Shown: in pieces, positions 1 through 5,874 of the stretch
Position numbering within the stretch: the first letter of the stretch is position 1
Layout: the number at the start of each line of letters is the position of its first letter
Source of the DNA: JAYUKV01 sp043764135
GTDB taxonomy: Bacteria; Patescibacteriota; JACMRA01
DNA: 9,829 bases
Reading direction: 5' to 3'
Assembly: GCA_043764135.1 (NCBI GenBank)
Contig: JAYUKV010000108.1
Location: forward strand, 1 to 9,829
The notes under the pieces: generated by a model
Seen by the model: only the letters and a program-made list of their open reading frames with translations
Told to the model about the DNA's origin: nothing
Database searches by the model: none
Made by a program: the position numbers and the translations under genes

Positions 1-24
1 AACTAAATGTTATTCAAAATCAAA

Positions 25-45
25 AGAGATGCTAGAAGCATCTCT
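25..45. terminator. Hairpin, possible terminator of an upstream gene
   Basis: An 8-bp perfect stem (AGAGATGC / GCATCTCT) closes a 5-nt loop (TAGAA). The 5' flank is A-rich, so a minus-strand transcript would have T-rich sequence after the stem, while on the plus strand the tail is only moderately T-rich. It lies between the left window edge and the promoter of the SRAP gene. The most economical reading is the terminator of a plus-strand gene that ends outside or just at the window start. The rest of positions 1-110 holds nothing I can identify. Confidence 0.45.
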
Positions 46-116
46 GAATCTTGTTATTAACAAGTTTAACATTATCTATTCAAGTTAAGCAATGCCAATT
101 TTTTATACATTTGGCT

Positions 117-143
117 TTGACATTCTTATCTTTCCAAGATAAA
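117..143 (+). promoter_or_regulatory. Sigma70-type promoter, leaderless start of the SRAP gene
   Basis: A perfect TTGACA -35 box lies at 117-122. The best -10 match is GATAAA at 138-143 with a short 15-nt spacer; TAAACC at 140-145 gives a 17-nt spacer but matches worse. A start 7-9 nt after the -10 falls at about 150-152, on the A of the ATG at 152. No Shine-Dalgarno precedes that ATG. The -35 is clear; the -10 is weak. Confidence 0.5.
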
Positions 144-151
144 CCAATACT

Positions 152-874
152 ATGTGTGTAAGAATCTATCTTATAGAAAAAGATGAGCTGGAAAAAACCT
201 TTAACATCAATAAGCTTGATGATTTGGTAAAATTTCGCCTAGATAATATTGCTAAAGTTGGTAATAATTTATCACCTGAGAATTCACAGTTGATAATCTA
301 TCAAGATTTGGATAATCATAATTATAAAATGGAAATTGCCAAATGGGGATTGGTCCCATCATTTAGCAAAACTATTGAGACTCAATATAATATGGTTAAT
401 ACCAGAATAGAATCAATATTAGAAAAACCATTTTTTAAGCGATTATCGCATCATCATAGGTGTATAATCCCAGTAAGTGGATATTATGAATGGAGTGGAG
501 AAAAGGGAAGTAAACAACCTCACGCAATTTACTCTAAGAAGAATAAATATCTATATCTTGCAGGTTTGTGGGATCTGTGGACTAGTGCTAATGGAGATGA
601 GGTTTTAAGTTTTTCAATTATTACAAAACCTGCTGATAATGAACTTGAGTCTATTCATCACAGAATGCCATTAATATTCAATGAGAAACAAGCTAAGTTT
701 TGGATTTCTAACGCCACTGACAAACAAGAAATTGATCAATTTATAACTTCAGCTTCATTAACCAAAGACTTTGCAAGCAAGCAACAAAAAATTAAATTAT
801 CCATTGTCGATGTAGATAAATCAGTGAACAATCCTGGTAATGTTGAGTTTAATGTGCATTCTTACCTTGACTAA
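152..874 (+). CDS. SRAP-domain protein (YedK/HMCES-like abasic-site DNA-protein crosslinker)
   Basis: A 240-aa single-domain SRAP (SOS-response-associated peptidase) protein of usual family length. Family knowledge: after Met1 removal, Cys2 forms a stable thiazolidine crosslink with abasic sites in single-stranded DNA and so protects replication forks. The sequence keeps every key element: Cys2 (N-terminus MCVRIY), the Asn/Arg motif VNTRIES with N83 and R85, the Glu of GYYEW at E113, and the catalytic His of IHHRMP at H169. KWGLVPSF (64-71) is also typical. Cys2 fixes the start at this ATG, because any other start would destroy the active site. No Shine-Dalgarno is visible; a TTGACA box 35 nt upstream suggests a leaderless mRNA. 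There is no terminator before the FKBP gene 30 nt downstream, so read-through is possible, although that gene has its own promoter. The function call is secure; the cellular role is inferred from the family. Confidence 0.95.
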   Translation: MCVRIYLIEKDELEKTFNINKLDDLVKFRLDNIAKVGNNLSPENSQLIIYQDLDNHNYKMEIAKWGLVPSFSKTIETQYNMVNTRIESILEKPFFKRLSHHHRCIIPVSGYYEWSGEKGSKQPHAIYSKKNKYLYLAGLWDLWTSANGDEVLSFSIITKPADNELESIHHRMPLIFNEKQAKFWISNATDKQEIDQFITSASLTKDFASKQQKIKLSIVDVDKSVNNPGNVEFNVHSYLD

Positions 875-896
875 AGATTGTAATATAAACTAGAAT
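867..896 (+). promoter_or_regulatory. Promoter of the FKBP-NUDIX pair inside the SRAP 3' end
   Basis: TTGACT at 867-872 (its bases are the last codons of the SRAP gene) and TAGAAT at 891-896 (5 of 6 to consensus) are separated by 18 nt. Transcription would start at about 903-905, on or just before the ATG at 905. That makes the FKBP message leaderless, and no Shine-Dalgarno is present. Confidence 0.55.
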
Positions 897-904
897 GATC
901 GCAT

Positions 905-1234
905 ATGTTAAATGAAACAATCATTGAGGAAATAAAATTAGGCACAGGTAAAGTCGTTGAATCTGGAGATAATGTATTAATTCATTATACTGGCATGCTT
1001 ACTAATGGTACGATTTTTGACTCTTCAGTAGAAAGAGATGAACCATTGGAGTGTCAAATCGGTGTAGGCCAACTTATCAAAGGTTGGGACACAGGTATTG
1101 TAGGATTGGCAGAAGGAGGAAGTCGTAAGCTTACTATCCCATATTCTCAAGCTTACGGTGAAAGAGGATTTCCACCTATTATTCCACCTAAAAGTGATTT
1201 GATATTTGAAGTTGAGTTAATCAAAGTCTTATAA
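905..1234 (+). CDS. FKBP-type peptidyl-prolyl cis-trans isomerase
   Basis: A 109-aa, single-domain FKBP12-like protein that catalyses cis-trans isomerisation of prolyl bonds during folding. It has no signal peptide, so it should be cytoplasmic. Its residues align with human FKBP12 at a constant offset of +2: Y28, F38, D39, R44, I58, W61, Y84 and F101 match FKBP12 Y26, F36, D37, R42, I56, W59, Y82 and F99. The hallmark stretches VLIHYTGML (24-32) and LIKGWDTGIVGL (57-68) are intact. It lacks the extra IF domain of SlyD and the N-terminal dimerisation domain of FkpA and Mip. The start is the only ATG that gives a full FKBP fold; no Shine-Dalgarno is seen, and the promoter predicts a leaderless start. 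The NUDIX gene starts 11 nt after its stop, so the two genes form an operon. Confidence 0.96.
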   Translation: MLNETIIEEIKLGTGKVVESGDNVLIHYTGMLTNGTIFDSSVERDEPLECQIGVGQLIKGWDTGIVGLAEGGSRKLTIPYSQAYGERGFPPIIPPKSDLIFEVELIKVL

Positions 1235-1245
1235 AGGATAAAACA

Positions 1246-1701
1246 ATGGCTGTAAGGTTTGAACCGTTGATTGGTAGTTTTGAAAATATTGACTCGAGAC
1301 TTGTAACTCAAGTCTATGGGTTGGTGTTTAATGAAAAAAATCAAATATTAATTGTTCATAATTGTAAGAATAAATTGTGGCAATTACCAGGAGGTAAACC
1401 AGAAAAAGGTGAAAACTATTATCAGACATTATGTAGGGAATTAGTTGAAGAAGCAAATATTATACTTGATAAATCCTCTATTATAGATGGATTTTATCAA
1501 AATGTGTATAAAAATGACGAATTATCATGTATTCAACTCAGATGTTGTGCGAGGCCCAAAGTAATTAACAAATTTATAAGTGATCCTGATGAGTCAATTA
1601 CTGAAATAAAATGGATTGATATTGTTGAGATTGATTCTTATTTACCTTGGGGAAAGGCTTTGGATTGTATATTTGTGATGTGGAGTAAATATAAGAAATA
1701 G
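1246..1701 (+). CDS. NUDIX hydrolase
   Basis: A 151-aa NUDIX-fold protein expected to hydrolyse a nucleoside-diphosphate-linked substrate with Mg2+ or Mn2+; the substrate cannot be read from sequence. The NUDIX box (GX5EX7REUXEEXGU) runs from G50 to I72: G50, E56, R64, E65, L66, E68 and E69 are present. The box Gly after the EE pair is replaced by Asn (N71), a tolerated but uncommon change. The metal-binding core R64-E65-x-x-E68-E69 is complete. LWQLPGGK (44-51) resembles MutT-type and general housekeeping NUDIX proteins. The C-terminal half has WIDIVEIDSYLPW, the usual strand leading to the closing helix. An AAGGA Shine-Dalgarno at 1234-1238, 7 nt before the ATG, fixes the start. This is the only clear Shine-Dalgarno in the block, as expected for an internal operon gene. 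The functional link to FKBP is unknown. Confidence 0.93.
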   Translation: MAVRFEPLIGSFENIDSRLVTQVYGLVFNEKNQILIVHNCKNKLWQLPGGKPEKGENYYQTLCRELVEEANIILDKSSIIDGFYQNVYKNDELSCIQLRCCARPKVINKFISDPDESITEIKWIDIVEIDSYLPWGKALDCIFVMWSKYKK

Positions 1702-1706
1702 AATTG

Positions 1707-1726
1707 TTAGAAAGATCTAATTTTTT
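1707..1726 (+). terminator. Weak intrinsic terminator after the NUDIX gene
   Basis: A short 5-bp stem (TTAGA / TCTAA) with a 4-nt loop is followed directly by six T residues at 1721-1726, just downstream of the NUDIX stop. The stem is short and AT-rich, but position and T-run fit factor-independent termination. A second 5-bp hairpin (CTTAC-TTTT-GTAAG, 1737-1750) sits between it and the next promoter; its role is unknown. Confidence 0.4.
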
Positions 1727-1757
1727 GATAGAAATTCTTACTTTTGTAAGCATAGTA

Positions 1758-1787
1758 TTGACAAATTTGTAAAGCATTGGGTAGTTT
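1758..1787 (+). promoter_or_regulatory. Promoter of the debranching-type glucosidase gene, leaderless
   Basis: A perfect TTGACA lies at 1758-1763. The -10 is poor: TAGTTT at 1782-1787 with an 18-nt spacer is the best fit. The ATG at 1795 lies 37 nt after the start of the -35 box and about 8 nt after the -10, so the transcript should begin at the start codon. No Shine-Dalgarno is present. Confidence 0.42.
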
Positions 1788-1794
1788 TTAGAGT

Positions 1795-3159
1795 ATGTAC
1801 AACGATTTTACAAAATACCTTTCCGCTCAACGAAATGAGACTATTGTTAAAGTTTCGAAATCTGATATAATCTATCCACAAACACTTATTGATTTACAGA
1901 CAGCTTTTGATTCGATCTTGAAAGAATTTCAAAAAGGTAAATATGTATTTGTTGCAGCGGGAATATTAGAAGGAAACGAGAATAAAGAGGAGGCTAATTT
2001 ATTTAATACGGTATTTGGTCGTGATGGATTGATAATGCTGGATTTTTATCAAAGTATAAAACATACTAATAAATTAATTGTACCAGATAATCTTGCAAGA
2101 TCAACTTTAGAGTTCATGGCTTCTTATCAAGGAGTTGAACATAGTCAAGCTTCGGAAGAAGAGCTTGGTAAGATTTTTCATGAATATAGGGATTATAACG
2201 ATCCGATAGCGGTGGAGTTAGCTAAATCACGAGGTTGGGCATTTCCTTATTATGGCGGTGTTGATACTACTTTTCACTATATTAAACAATTATCTCATCA
2301 TTTGATAACTCATCCTGAAGATAAGAATTACAATATCCTAAATCATAAGAATTCAGTCAATTATACTTTTGAAGAATCGTTAATGTTGGCCTATGAATAT
2401 ACCAAAAGTACTATAAAAGGTAATTTGGTCCAGTATCATAGACTTAATAGTGGAGGTATCGAGATTCAATCTTGGAGAGATAGTTATGATTCTATTTCTA
2501 ATCACGAAGGAGAGCTTCCATCATTTGAAAAAGATTTGGCGCTTCTAGACTTGCAGATGATTGCTCTTGAAGCTTATGAATCAATCAAGTTGGTTATGCC
2601 TATCACTAAACATAAAGAAATTGATATTCTGATAGCCAAATTAAAACAAGGGCTTGAACTAATGTGGGTGCCTATGGAGAAAGGTGGGTTTTATGGTTCA
2701 GGAATACAGGAAGATAAAATATTTGATACAGTTACTTCAACCAATCTTATCTTACTACAGTCTGACTTTATTACTGATGAGCATAAAAAAGCGATTTTTG
2801 ATCACTGTTATCCATTGTTAAACGTTACAAATGGTATTGCTACCCTTGGGACAAATGAAAATAGATATCACATCTCGGGTTATCACACAGGTAATGTTTG
2901 GTTGTTTGATAATGTTCTTTGTTATCAAGGTCTAATAAGTAGTGGTTATGATATTGAAGCTGCACAGCTAAAATCTAAAATCATAAATATTATTTCACAA
3001 ACCAATTGCTATCCTGAACTTGTTGGTTCAACTGATGTCCCTAATCAATATATGATTGATGTGTTAGATAATGATAGCTCAAGGTATAATAGAGTTTGTC
3101 AACCAGGTCAGCCACTTCAAGGTTGGACTATAATGGCAATTGCTAGTTTGTTATCGTAA
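1795..3159 (+). CDS. Glycogen-debranching-type (alpha/alpha)6-barrel glucosidase
   Basis: A 454-aa protein that looks like a stand-alone catalytic domain of the amylo-alpha-1,6-glucosidase / GDE C-terminal group, related to GH63 and GH15 enzymes. Motifs in order: VFGRDGLIMLDF (73-84); YYGGVDTTFHYI (152-163), matching the usual YGTVDATPLF; EIQSWRDSYDSI (223-234), matching the WKDSxDAI motif with D229 as the likely acid; YHTGNVWLFDN (363-373), matching YHxGSVWPHDN; and QPGQPLQGWT (436-445), matching the family's final PQAW segment. Full-size debranching enzymes also carry an N-terminal glycogen-binding domain, which is absent here, so the substrate (glycogen, starch-like glucan or a small glucoside) is open. 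There is no signal peptide, which points to a cytoplasmic enzyme. It is monocistronic: its own promoter lies upstream and a strong bidirectional terminator follows within 20 nt. Confidence 0.8.
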   Translation: MYNDFTKYLSAQRNETIVKVSKSDIIYPQTLIDLQTAFDSILKEFQKGKYVFVAAGILEGNENKEEANLFNTVFGRDGLIMLDFYQSIKHTNKLIVPDNLARSTLEFMASYQGVEHSQASEEELGKIFHEYRDYNDPIAVELAKSRGWAFPYYGGVDTTFHYIKQLSHHLITHPEDKNYNILNHKNSVNYTFEESLMLAYEYTKSTIKGNLVQYHRLNSGGIEIQSWRDSYDSISNHEGELPSFEKDLALLDLQMIALEAYESIKLVMPITKHKEIDILIAKLKQGLELMWVPMEKGGFYGSGIQEDKIFDTVTSTNLILLQSDFITDEHKKAIFDHCYPLLNVTNGIATLGTNENRYHISGYHTGNVWLFDNVLCYQGLISSGYDIEAAQLKSKIINIISQTNCYPELVGSTDVPNQYMIDVLDNDSSRYNRVCQPGQPLQGWTIMAIASLLS

Positions 3160-3175
3160 TATTACTTTAAAAATT

Positions 3176-3203
3176 ATTCCCTACTTTTGATAAAGTAGGG
3201 AAT
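3176..3203. terminator. Strong bidirectional intrinsic terminator
   Basis: A perfect 12-bp stem (ATTCCCTACTTT / AAAGTAGGGAAT) closes a 4-nt TGAT loop. It sits between convergent genes: the + strand glucosidase ends at 3159 and the - strand small ORF ends at 3227. Reading the minus strand, the stem is followed by AATTTTTAAA, a usable T-tract. On the plus strand the T-run is short. It serves both directions, best the minus one. Confidence 0.8.
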
Positions 3204-3226
3204 TTGTGGATCTTGCTAATAAACCA

Positions 3227-3553
3227 TTAATAAATCAATCCTAATCTATCGAATTGTCTAGTGTAGAATGGGTATGTTTTAGTTCCATTTGCTAAAAATC
3301 CCATAGATTCTTGAAGATATTCAACCTCAACATTACTTGCAAGTTGAGATTTAACTTGAGGAAAGTCAGAAAGGATATTGAGAGCACTCCGAATTAGAAT
3401 CGGATTGAATTCACTTTTTGCAATAGTTCTTACAAAATTACAAGCAGATTCAATAAATTCAGAACTGTTTTCATTTTTATTGGTAAAATGCCAATTAAAA
3501 TCAACCCATGCTTGATAGTATCTAATTCCATTGTCAAACATAGACAATCTCAT
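3227..3553 (-). CDS. Hypothetical protein downstream of tnpB, possibly a gene remnant
   Basis: I do not recognise this protein. From the ATG at 3553 it has 108 aa and starts MRLSMFDNGIRYYQAWVDF. A TTG at 3589 would give 120 aa and overlaps the tnpB stop as TTGA, but those 12 extra residues would lie in the probable IS right end. The content is mostly helical in appearance (FIESACNFVRTIAKSEFNP, IRSALNILSDFPQVKSQL) and ends in an aromatic tail (YPFYTRQFDRLGLIY). It has no signal peptide, membrane segment or known motif. There is no clear promoter or Shine-Dalgarno. Because it abuts the element, it may be the 3' part of a host gene cut by the insertion. I found no matching 5' part on the far side (5600-5874), so it could equally be an intact small gene or a spurious ORF. 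Confidence 0.4.
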   Translation of the reverse strand: MRLSMFDNGIRYYQAWVDFNWHFTNKNENSSEFIESACNFVRTIAKSEFNPILIRSALNILSDFPQVKSQLASNVEVEYLQESMGFLANGTKTYPFYTRQFDRLGLIY

Positions 3554-3576
3554 TAGTAGACACTTCAACGAACTTG

Positions 3577-3720
3577 CCTGACAAATCAAAATTGATTTGT
3601 TTTGGTCTTACTTTCTCGATGTCTGTAATCGCTGTACTCCAGCGATAATTGTTTTTCTAAGTTTAGACTTGCTTGTAGATCTCTTTGTATTTTGAAATTA
3701 CAATTAGGGTTAGTACAAGT
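3577..3720 (-). ncRNA. Candidate TnpB omega-RNA (reRNA) region
   Basis: TnpB nucleases of the IS200/IS605 and IS607 groups use a guide RNA that overlaps the 3' end of tnpB and runs through the right end into flanking DNA. In that position this window has a GC-richer hairpin with a 7-bp stem (ATCGCTG / CAGCGAT, 3628-3634 and 3640-3646, 5-nt loop), followed on the minus strand by the stop-codon palindrome at 3581-3600. The limits given are approximate. The guide would start just beyond the right end, near the small downstream ORF. This is inference from position and folding only. Confidence 0.35.
3579..3600. repeat. Palindrome at tnpB stop, candidate IS607 right end
   Basis: A 9-bp perfect inverted repeat (ACAAATCAA / TTGATTTGT, 3581-3589 and 3592-3600) with a 2-nt centre spans the tnpB stop codon. 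Its outer part also forms TGACAAAT (3579-3586), the exact inverse of ATTTGTCA at 5606-5613 upstream of tnpA. The two 8-mers therefore face inward around the whole element, about 2.03 kb apart. IS607 elements have no long terminal inverted repeats, so these are only candidate recombinase-binding sites. The palindrome could also end the tnpB or guide-RNA transcript. Confidence 0.4.
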
Positions 3721-4905
3721 TAAAATTCTATCAGACAATTGAACTGAAGGGTTTTTGTGGTTACATTTGTAACAAGTTTTGGTACTTGCAAAGAATGTAG
3801 GTTGATAATGAAGTCTTGTTTCTTTATGTTTAGCTTTTTGAGATAACTTAATTAAGAAACTTGACCAACTAGCTTGAGCTATCGCCCTCGCTAGTTTTTT
3901 GTTTTTTACCATATTTATGACTCTTAGTGTTTCAAGTGAAATAGCTTGGTTTTCGTTAGTTAACTTGTTTGCTAAATGCCAATGGTAGTGAGATTTTGTA
4001 TTTGTTTGTTTTTTGTGAAGTATTGCAATTTTTGTTTTTGTTTTTTCTCTTCTGTTGGAGCTTTTGAATTTAGCTTCTTTGGTTTTATCTGATTCTATTG
4101 TTTCCTTTGAGTTTGATTTTAGATGTTTCTTAGCTTGTAGCGTTTGTCTACATAGTTTCTTTTGGAGTTTTCTAATAAGTTTGTCACTTCCATTTAATTC
4201 TTTTTTTATTGGAGTAAAGTAATCACCGTTACTTGTAATCACAAAATCAGTAATACCTAAGTCTAGGCCTATCCTTTGTCTTTCATTTTTAATATTTGAT
4301 ACAAAAGAAATATTCTCAGTTTCAACCAAGATAGAACAGTAATATTTACCATCAGGATCTTTGGATATTGTAGCTGATAATATCTTAATATCACCAAGTA
4401 ACTGTTTAGTTTTAAATTCTTTTGCTAGACCTCTGAATTTACAATAACCTAACTTTAATAGTTTTATCTTTGTCTGATTGTCATTAATCGATATTGAATT
4501 TCCTACCTGTGGTTCTCTGTAACTTTTCCTTGATTTATGTTTAGACTTGAATTTAGGGAATGTTGGTTTACCGTTCTTGATTGAACGGTAGAAATTCTTG
4601 TATGCTGATTCAAGATCTATTCTTGATTGTTGTAAGGCTCTAGAAGATACATCTTTAAGCCAAGTTAACTCTTCTTGTTCTTTGTAATTCTTTTCTGATT
4701 TGTAGGTATGAGATTTAAGTTCTGATTTTTTAAAGTCTATCTCCTCGTTAGAATCAATTTCATTGATTCTAAATTGATTATATACATCTATCCTTTCTGC
4801 CAACATTTGATTATACATAAATCTAGTAGCACCTATTGTTTTATCAATAAGTGTTGCTTGTGATTTATTAGGGTACAGTCTTACTTTGTAGGCTTTGTTG
4901 TGCAT
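3586..4905 (-). CDS. tnpB: TnpB, RNA-guided DNA nuclease of an IS607-family element
   Basis: A 439-aa TnpB, the compact ancestor-like relative of Cas12 that cuts DNA with an RNA guide taken from the element's right end. The N-terminal part begins KAYKVRLYPNKSQATLI and carries the wedge/helical region (PTFPKFKSKHKSRKSYR, 114-130). The split RuvC nuclease has all three acidic residues: D215 in RIGLDLGITDF, E325 in AISLETLRVINMVKN, and D409 in IQRDLQASLN. A four-Cys zinc ribbon (C378, C381, C397, C402) lies just before the last motif. A Lys/Ser/Thr-rich stretch (about 250-300) lengthens the RuvC insert. All catalytic residues are present, so it should be active. It follows tnpA after 77 nt without a Shine-Dalgarno and without its own clear promoter, so it is probably co-transcribed. 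The stop is TGA, evidence that UGA is not recoded here. Confidence 0.95.
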   Translation of the reverse strand: MHNKAYKVRLYPNKSQATLIDKTIGATRFMYNQMLAERIDVYNQFRINEIDSNEEIDFKKSELKSHTYKSEKNYKEQEELTWLKDVSSRALQQSRIDLESAYKNFYRSIKNGKPTFPKFKSKHKSRKSYREPQVGNSISINDNQTKIKLLKLGYCKFRGLAKEFKTKQLLGDIKILSATISKDPDGKYYCSILVETENISFVSNIKNERQRIGLDLGITDFVITSNGDYFTPIKKELNGSDKLIRKLQKKLCRQTLQAKKHLKSNSKETIESDKTKEAKFKSSNRREKTKTKIAILHKKQTNTKSHYHWHLANKLTNENQAISLETLRVINMVKNKKLARAIAQASWSSFLIKLSQKAKHKETRLHYQPTFFASTKTCYKCNHKNPSVQLSDRILTCTNPNCNFKIQRDLQASLNLEKQLSLEYSDYRHRESKTKTNQF

Positions 4906-4939
4906 TTGAGAGTTTGGGTAGTTGTTTGATTCGTTATTT

Positions 4940-4977
4940 GATCAGATATTTCTTAAAGTTTCTTTGAATATTTGATC
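4940..4977. repeat. Imperfect inverted repeat between tnpA and tnpB
   Basis: GATCAGATATT (4940-4950) pairs over 11 positions with AATATTTGATC (4967-4977), with one G-T wobble on the plus strand; the loop is 16 nt. The same arms create two direct TATTTGATC copies (4935-4943 and 4969-4977). It occupies most of the 77-nt gap between the two transposon genes and could modulate tnpB expression or bind TnpA. No function is established. Confidence 0.4.
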
Positions 4978-4982
4978 TTTAC

Positions 4983-5579
4983 TTACACTTCATCTTTTTT
5001 AAGATCTTCAATAAGTTTTTCAGTTTTACGTTTCGATCCTTTTTTTCCATAAAGTCTTGCACAAAATGAAGTTATCACACTTACAAAATCTTGAACTAAG
5101 TCTTGTTCATCAGTATCTACAACATTAACAATCTCTAGTTTACGATTGGTTAGATTTAAAGCTGATTGAATATATGAAGCTCCGAATCTTGTTAGTCTAT
5201 CTGAATGTTCAACTACTAGAATATCAAATGTATTAATATCTTTATTAAGTATCTCAAGTAACTTCGGTCTTGAATCATTTAACCCGCTTCCAATTTCTTT
5301 TGTAACCTTAACTATTTGGTAGCCTTTGGCTACCGAATAGTCCATAAGTCTTTTAGCCTGCGATTCCAAATTATCTTTGTTTTGTGAACTTGAAACTCTA
5401 GAATAGATTGAAACCCTAATATCTTTAGGGTTTTTACTTGAGCTAGAATTCTTACCTACATTATCAAGTATTACAGTTCCTGTTGGTAATTGAGTGCCTG
5501 AGATTAGTCCACTTTTCCACCATCTCCAAGCTGTCTTATAGGATATTCCTGATTCTTTGGCATATGTAGATAATCTCAT
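4983..5579 (-). CDS. tnpA: TnpA, IS607-family serine recombinase
   Basis: A 198-aa serine recombinase with the reversed domain order of IS607: a MerR-like helix-turn-helix first (RLSTYAKESGISYKTAWRWWKSG, residues 2-24), then the catalytic domain. The nucleophile is S63 in IYSRVSS. Catalytic arginines are R61, R104 (GLNDSRPKL), and R128 and R131 in EHSDRLTRFG. ARLYGKKGSKR near the C-terminus is the typical IS607 ending. Family knowledge: it transposes through a circular, double-stranded intermediate with little target specificity beyond a dinucleotide core, and makes no target duplication. The ATG at 5579 places the HTH at the very N-terminus as in the family. There is no Shine-Dalgarno; the promoter puts the transcript start on this ATG. 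Confidence 0.95.
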   Translation of the reverse strand: MRLSTYAKESGISYKTAWRWWKSGLISGTQLPTGTVILDNVGKNSSSSKNPKDIRVSIYSRVSSSQNKDNLESQAKRLMDYSVAKGYQIVKVTKEIGSGLNDSRPKLLEILNKDINTFDILVVEHSDRLTRFGASYIQSALNLTNRKLEIVNVVDTDEQDLVQDFVSVITSFCARLYGKKGSKRKTEKLIEDLKKDEV

Positions 5580-5874
5580 AGAATAACTATGGTATTAGTT
5601 TACACATTTGTCAATAGGTGGGTATTTTTGTTAAGTATGGATGTAATACTTTACAAAAATAGAGTTTTTTTTTCTATTTTGTACACAACATTATGTTAAT
5701 TCCCTTATCAAAGTTAAATAATACAACGACCTTTGCCTATACTTATTTTTGTCTTGTATGTATTGGTTAACACTTTTCCTGTTAGATACTACTTAAGCAA
5801 AATTAATAATTTTTGGACATTTACTATATTTGTTCTACTCTATTTATCTATTCAGACAATTGCTTTTGAATAAA
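5580..5874. other. Intergenic region with IS607 left end and hairpin
   Basis: This stretch lies between tnpA and the end of the specificity-subunit gene. It holds the tnpA promoter and an AT-rich hairpin at about 5656-5680 (AAAATAGA / TCTATTTT, loop mostly T). The hairpin may mark the element's left end or weakly terminate the restriction-modification transcript. From about 5690 to 5874 I see no ORF of useful length on either strand, no RNA gene and no good terminator. The exact left boundary of the element cannot be fixed from one copy. Confidence 0.5.
5586..5614 (-). promoter_or_regulatory. tnpA promoter, leaderless
   Basis: Reading the minus strand, a perfect TTGACA (5614-5609) and CATAGT (5591-5586, 4 of 6) are separated by exactly 17 nt. 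Six nucleotides then lead to the ATG at 5579, so the transcript should begin at the start codon. The -35 box overlaps ATTTGTCA (5606-5613, plus strand), the candidate element-end repeat. TnpA binding there could repress its own gene; that part is inference. Confidence 0.55.

Noticed and set aside
1153..1344. Minus-strand ORF across the FKBP-NUDIX junction
   Set aside because: It is antisense to two confident genes and has no motif.
3541..3553. Similarity of the small ORF start (ATGAGATTGTCTA) to the tnpA start (ATGAGATTATCTA)
   Set aside because: The match stops after about 13 bases and the following codons differ; chance in AT-rich DNA is sufficient.
3586..3588. Possible UGA recoding (as Gly or Trp, known in some reduced or candidate-phylum bacteria)
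   Set aside because: tnpB ends in UGA at the expected family length, Trp is encoded by UGG, and I saw no in-frame UGA within the other long genes.
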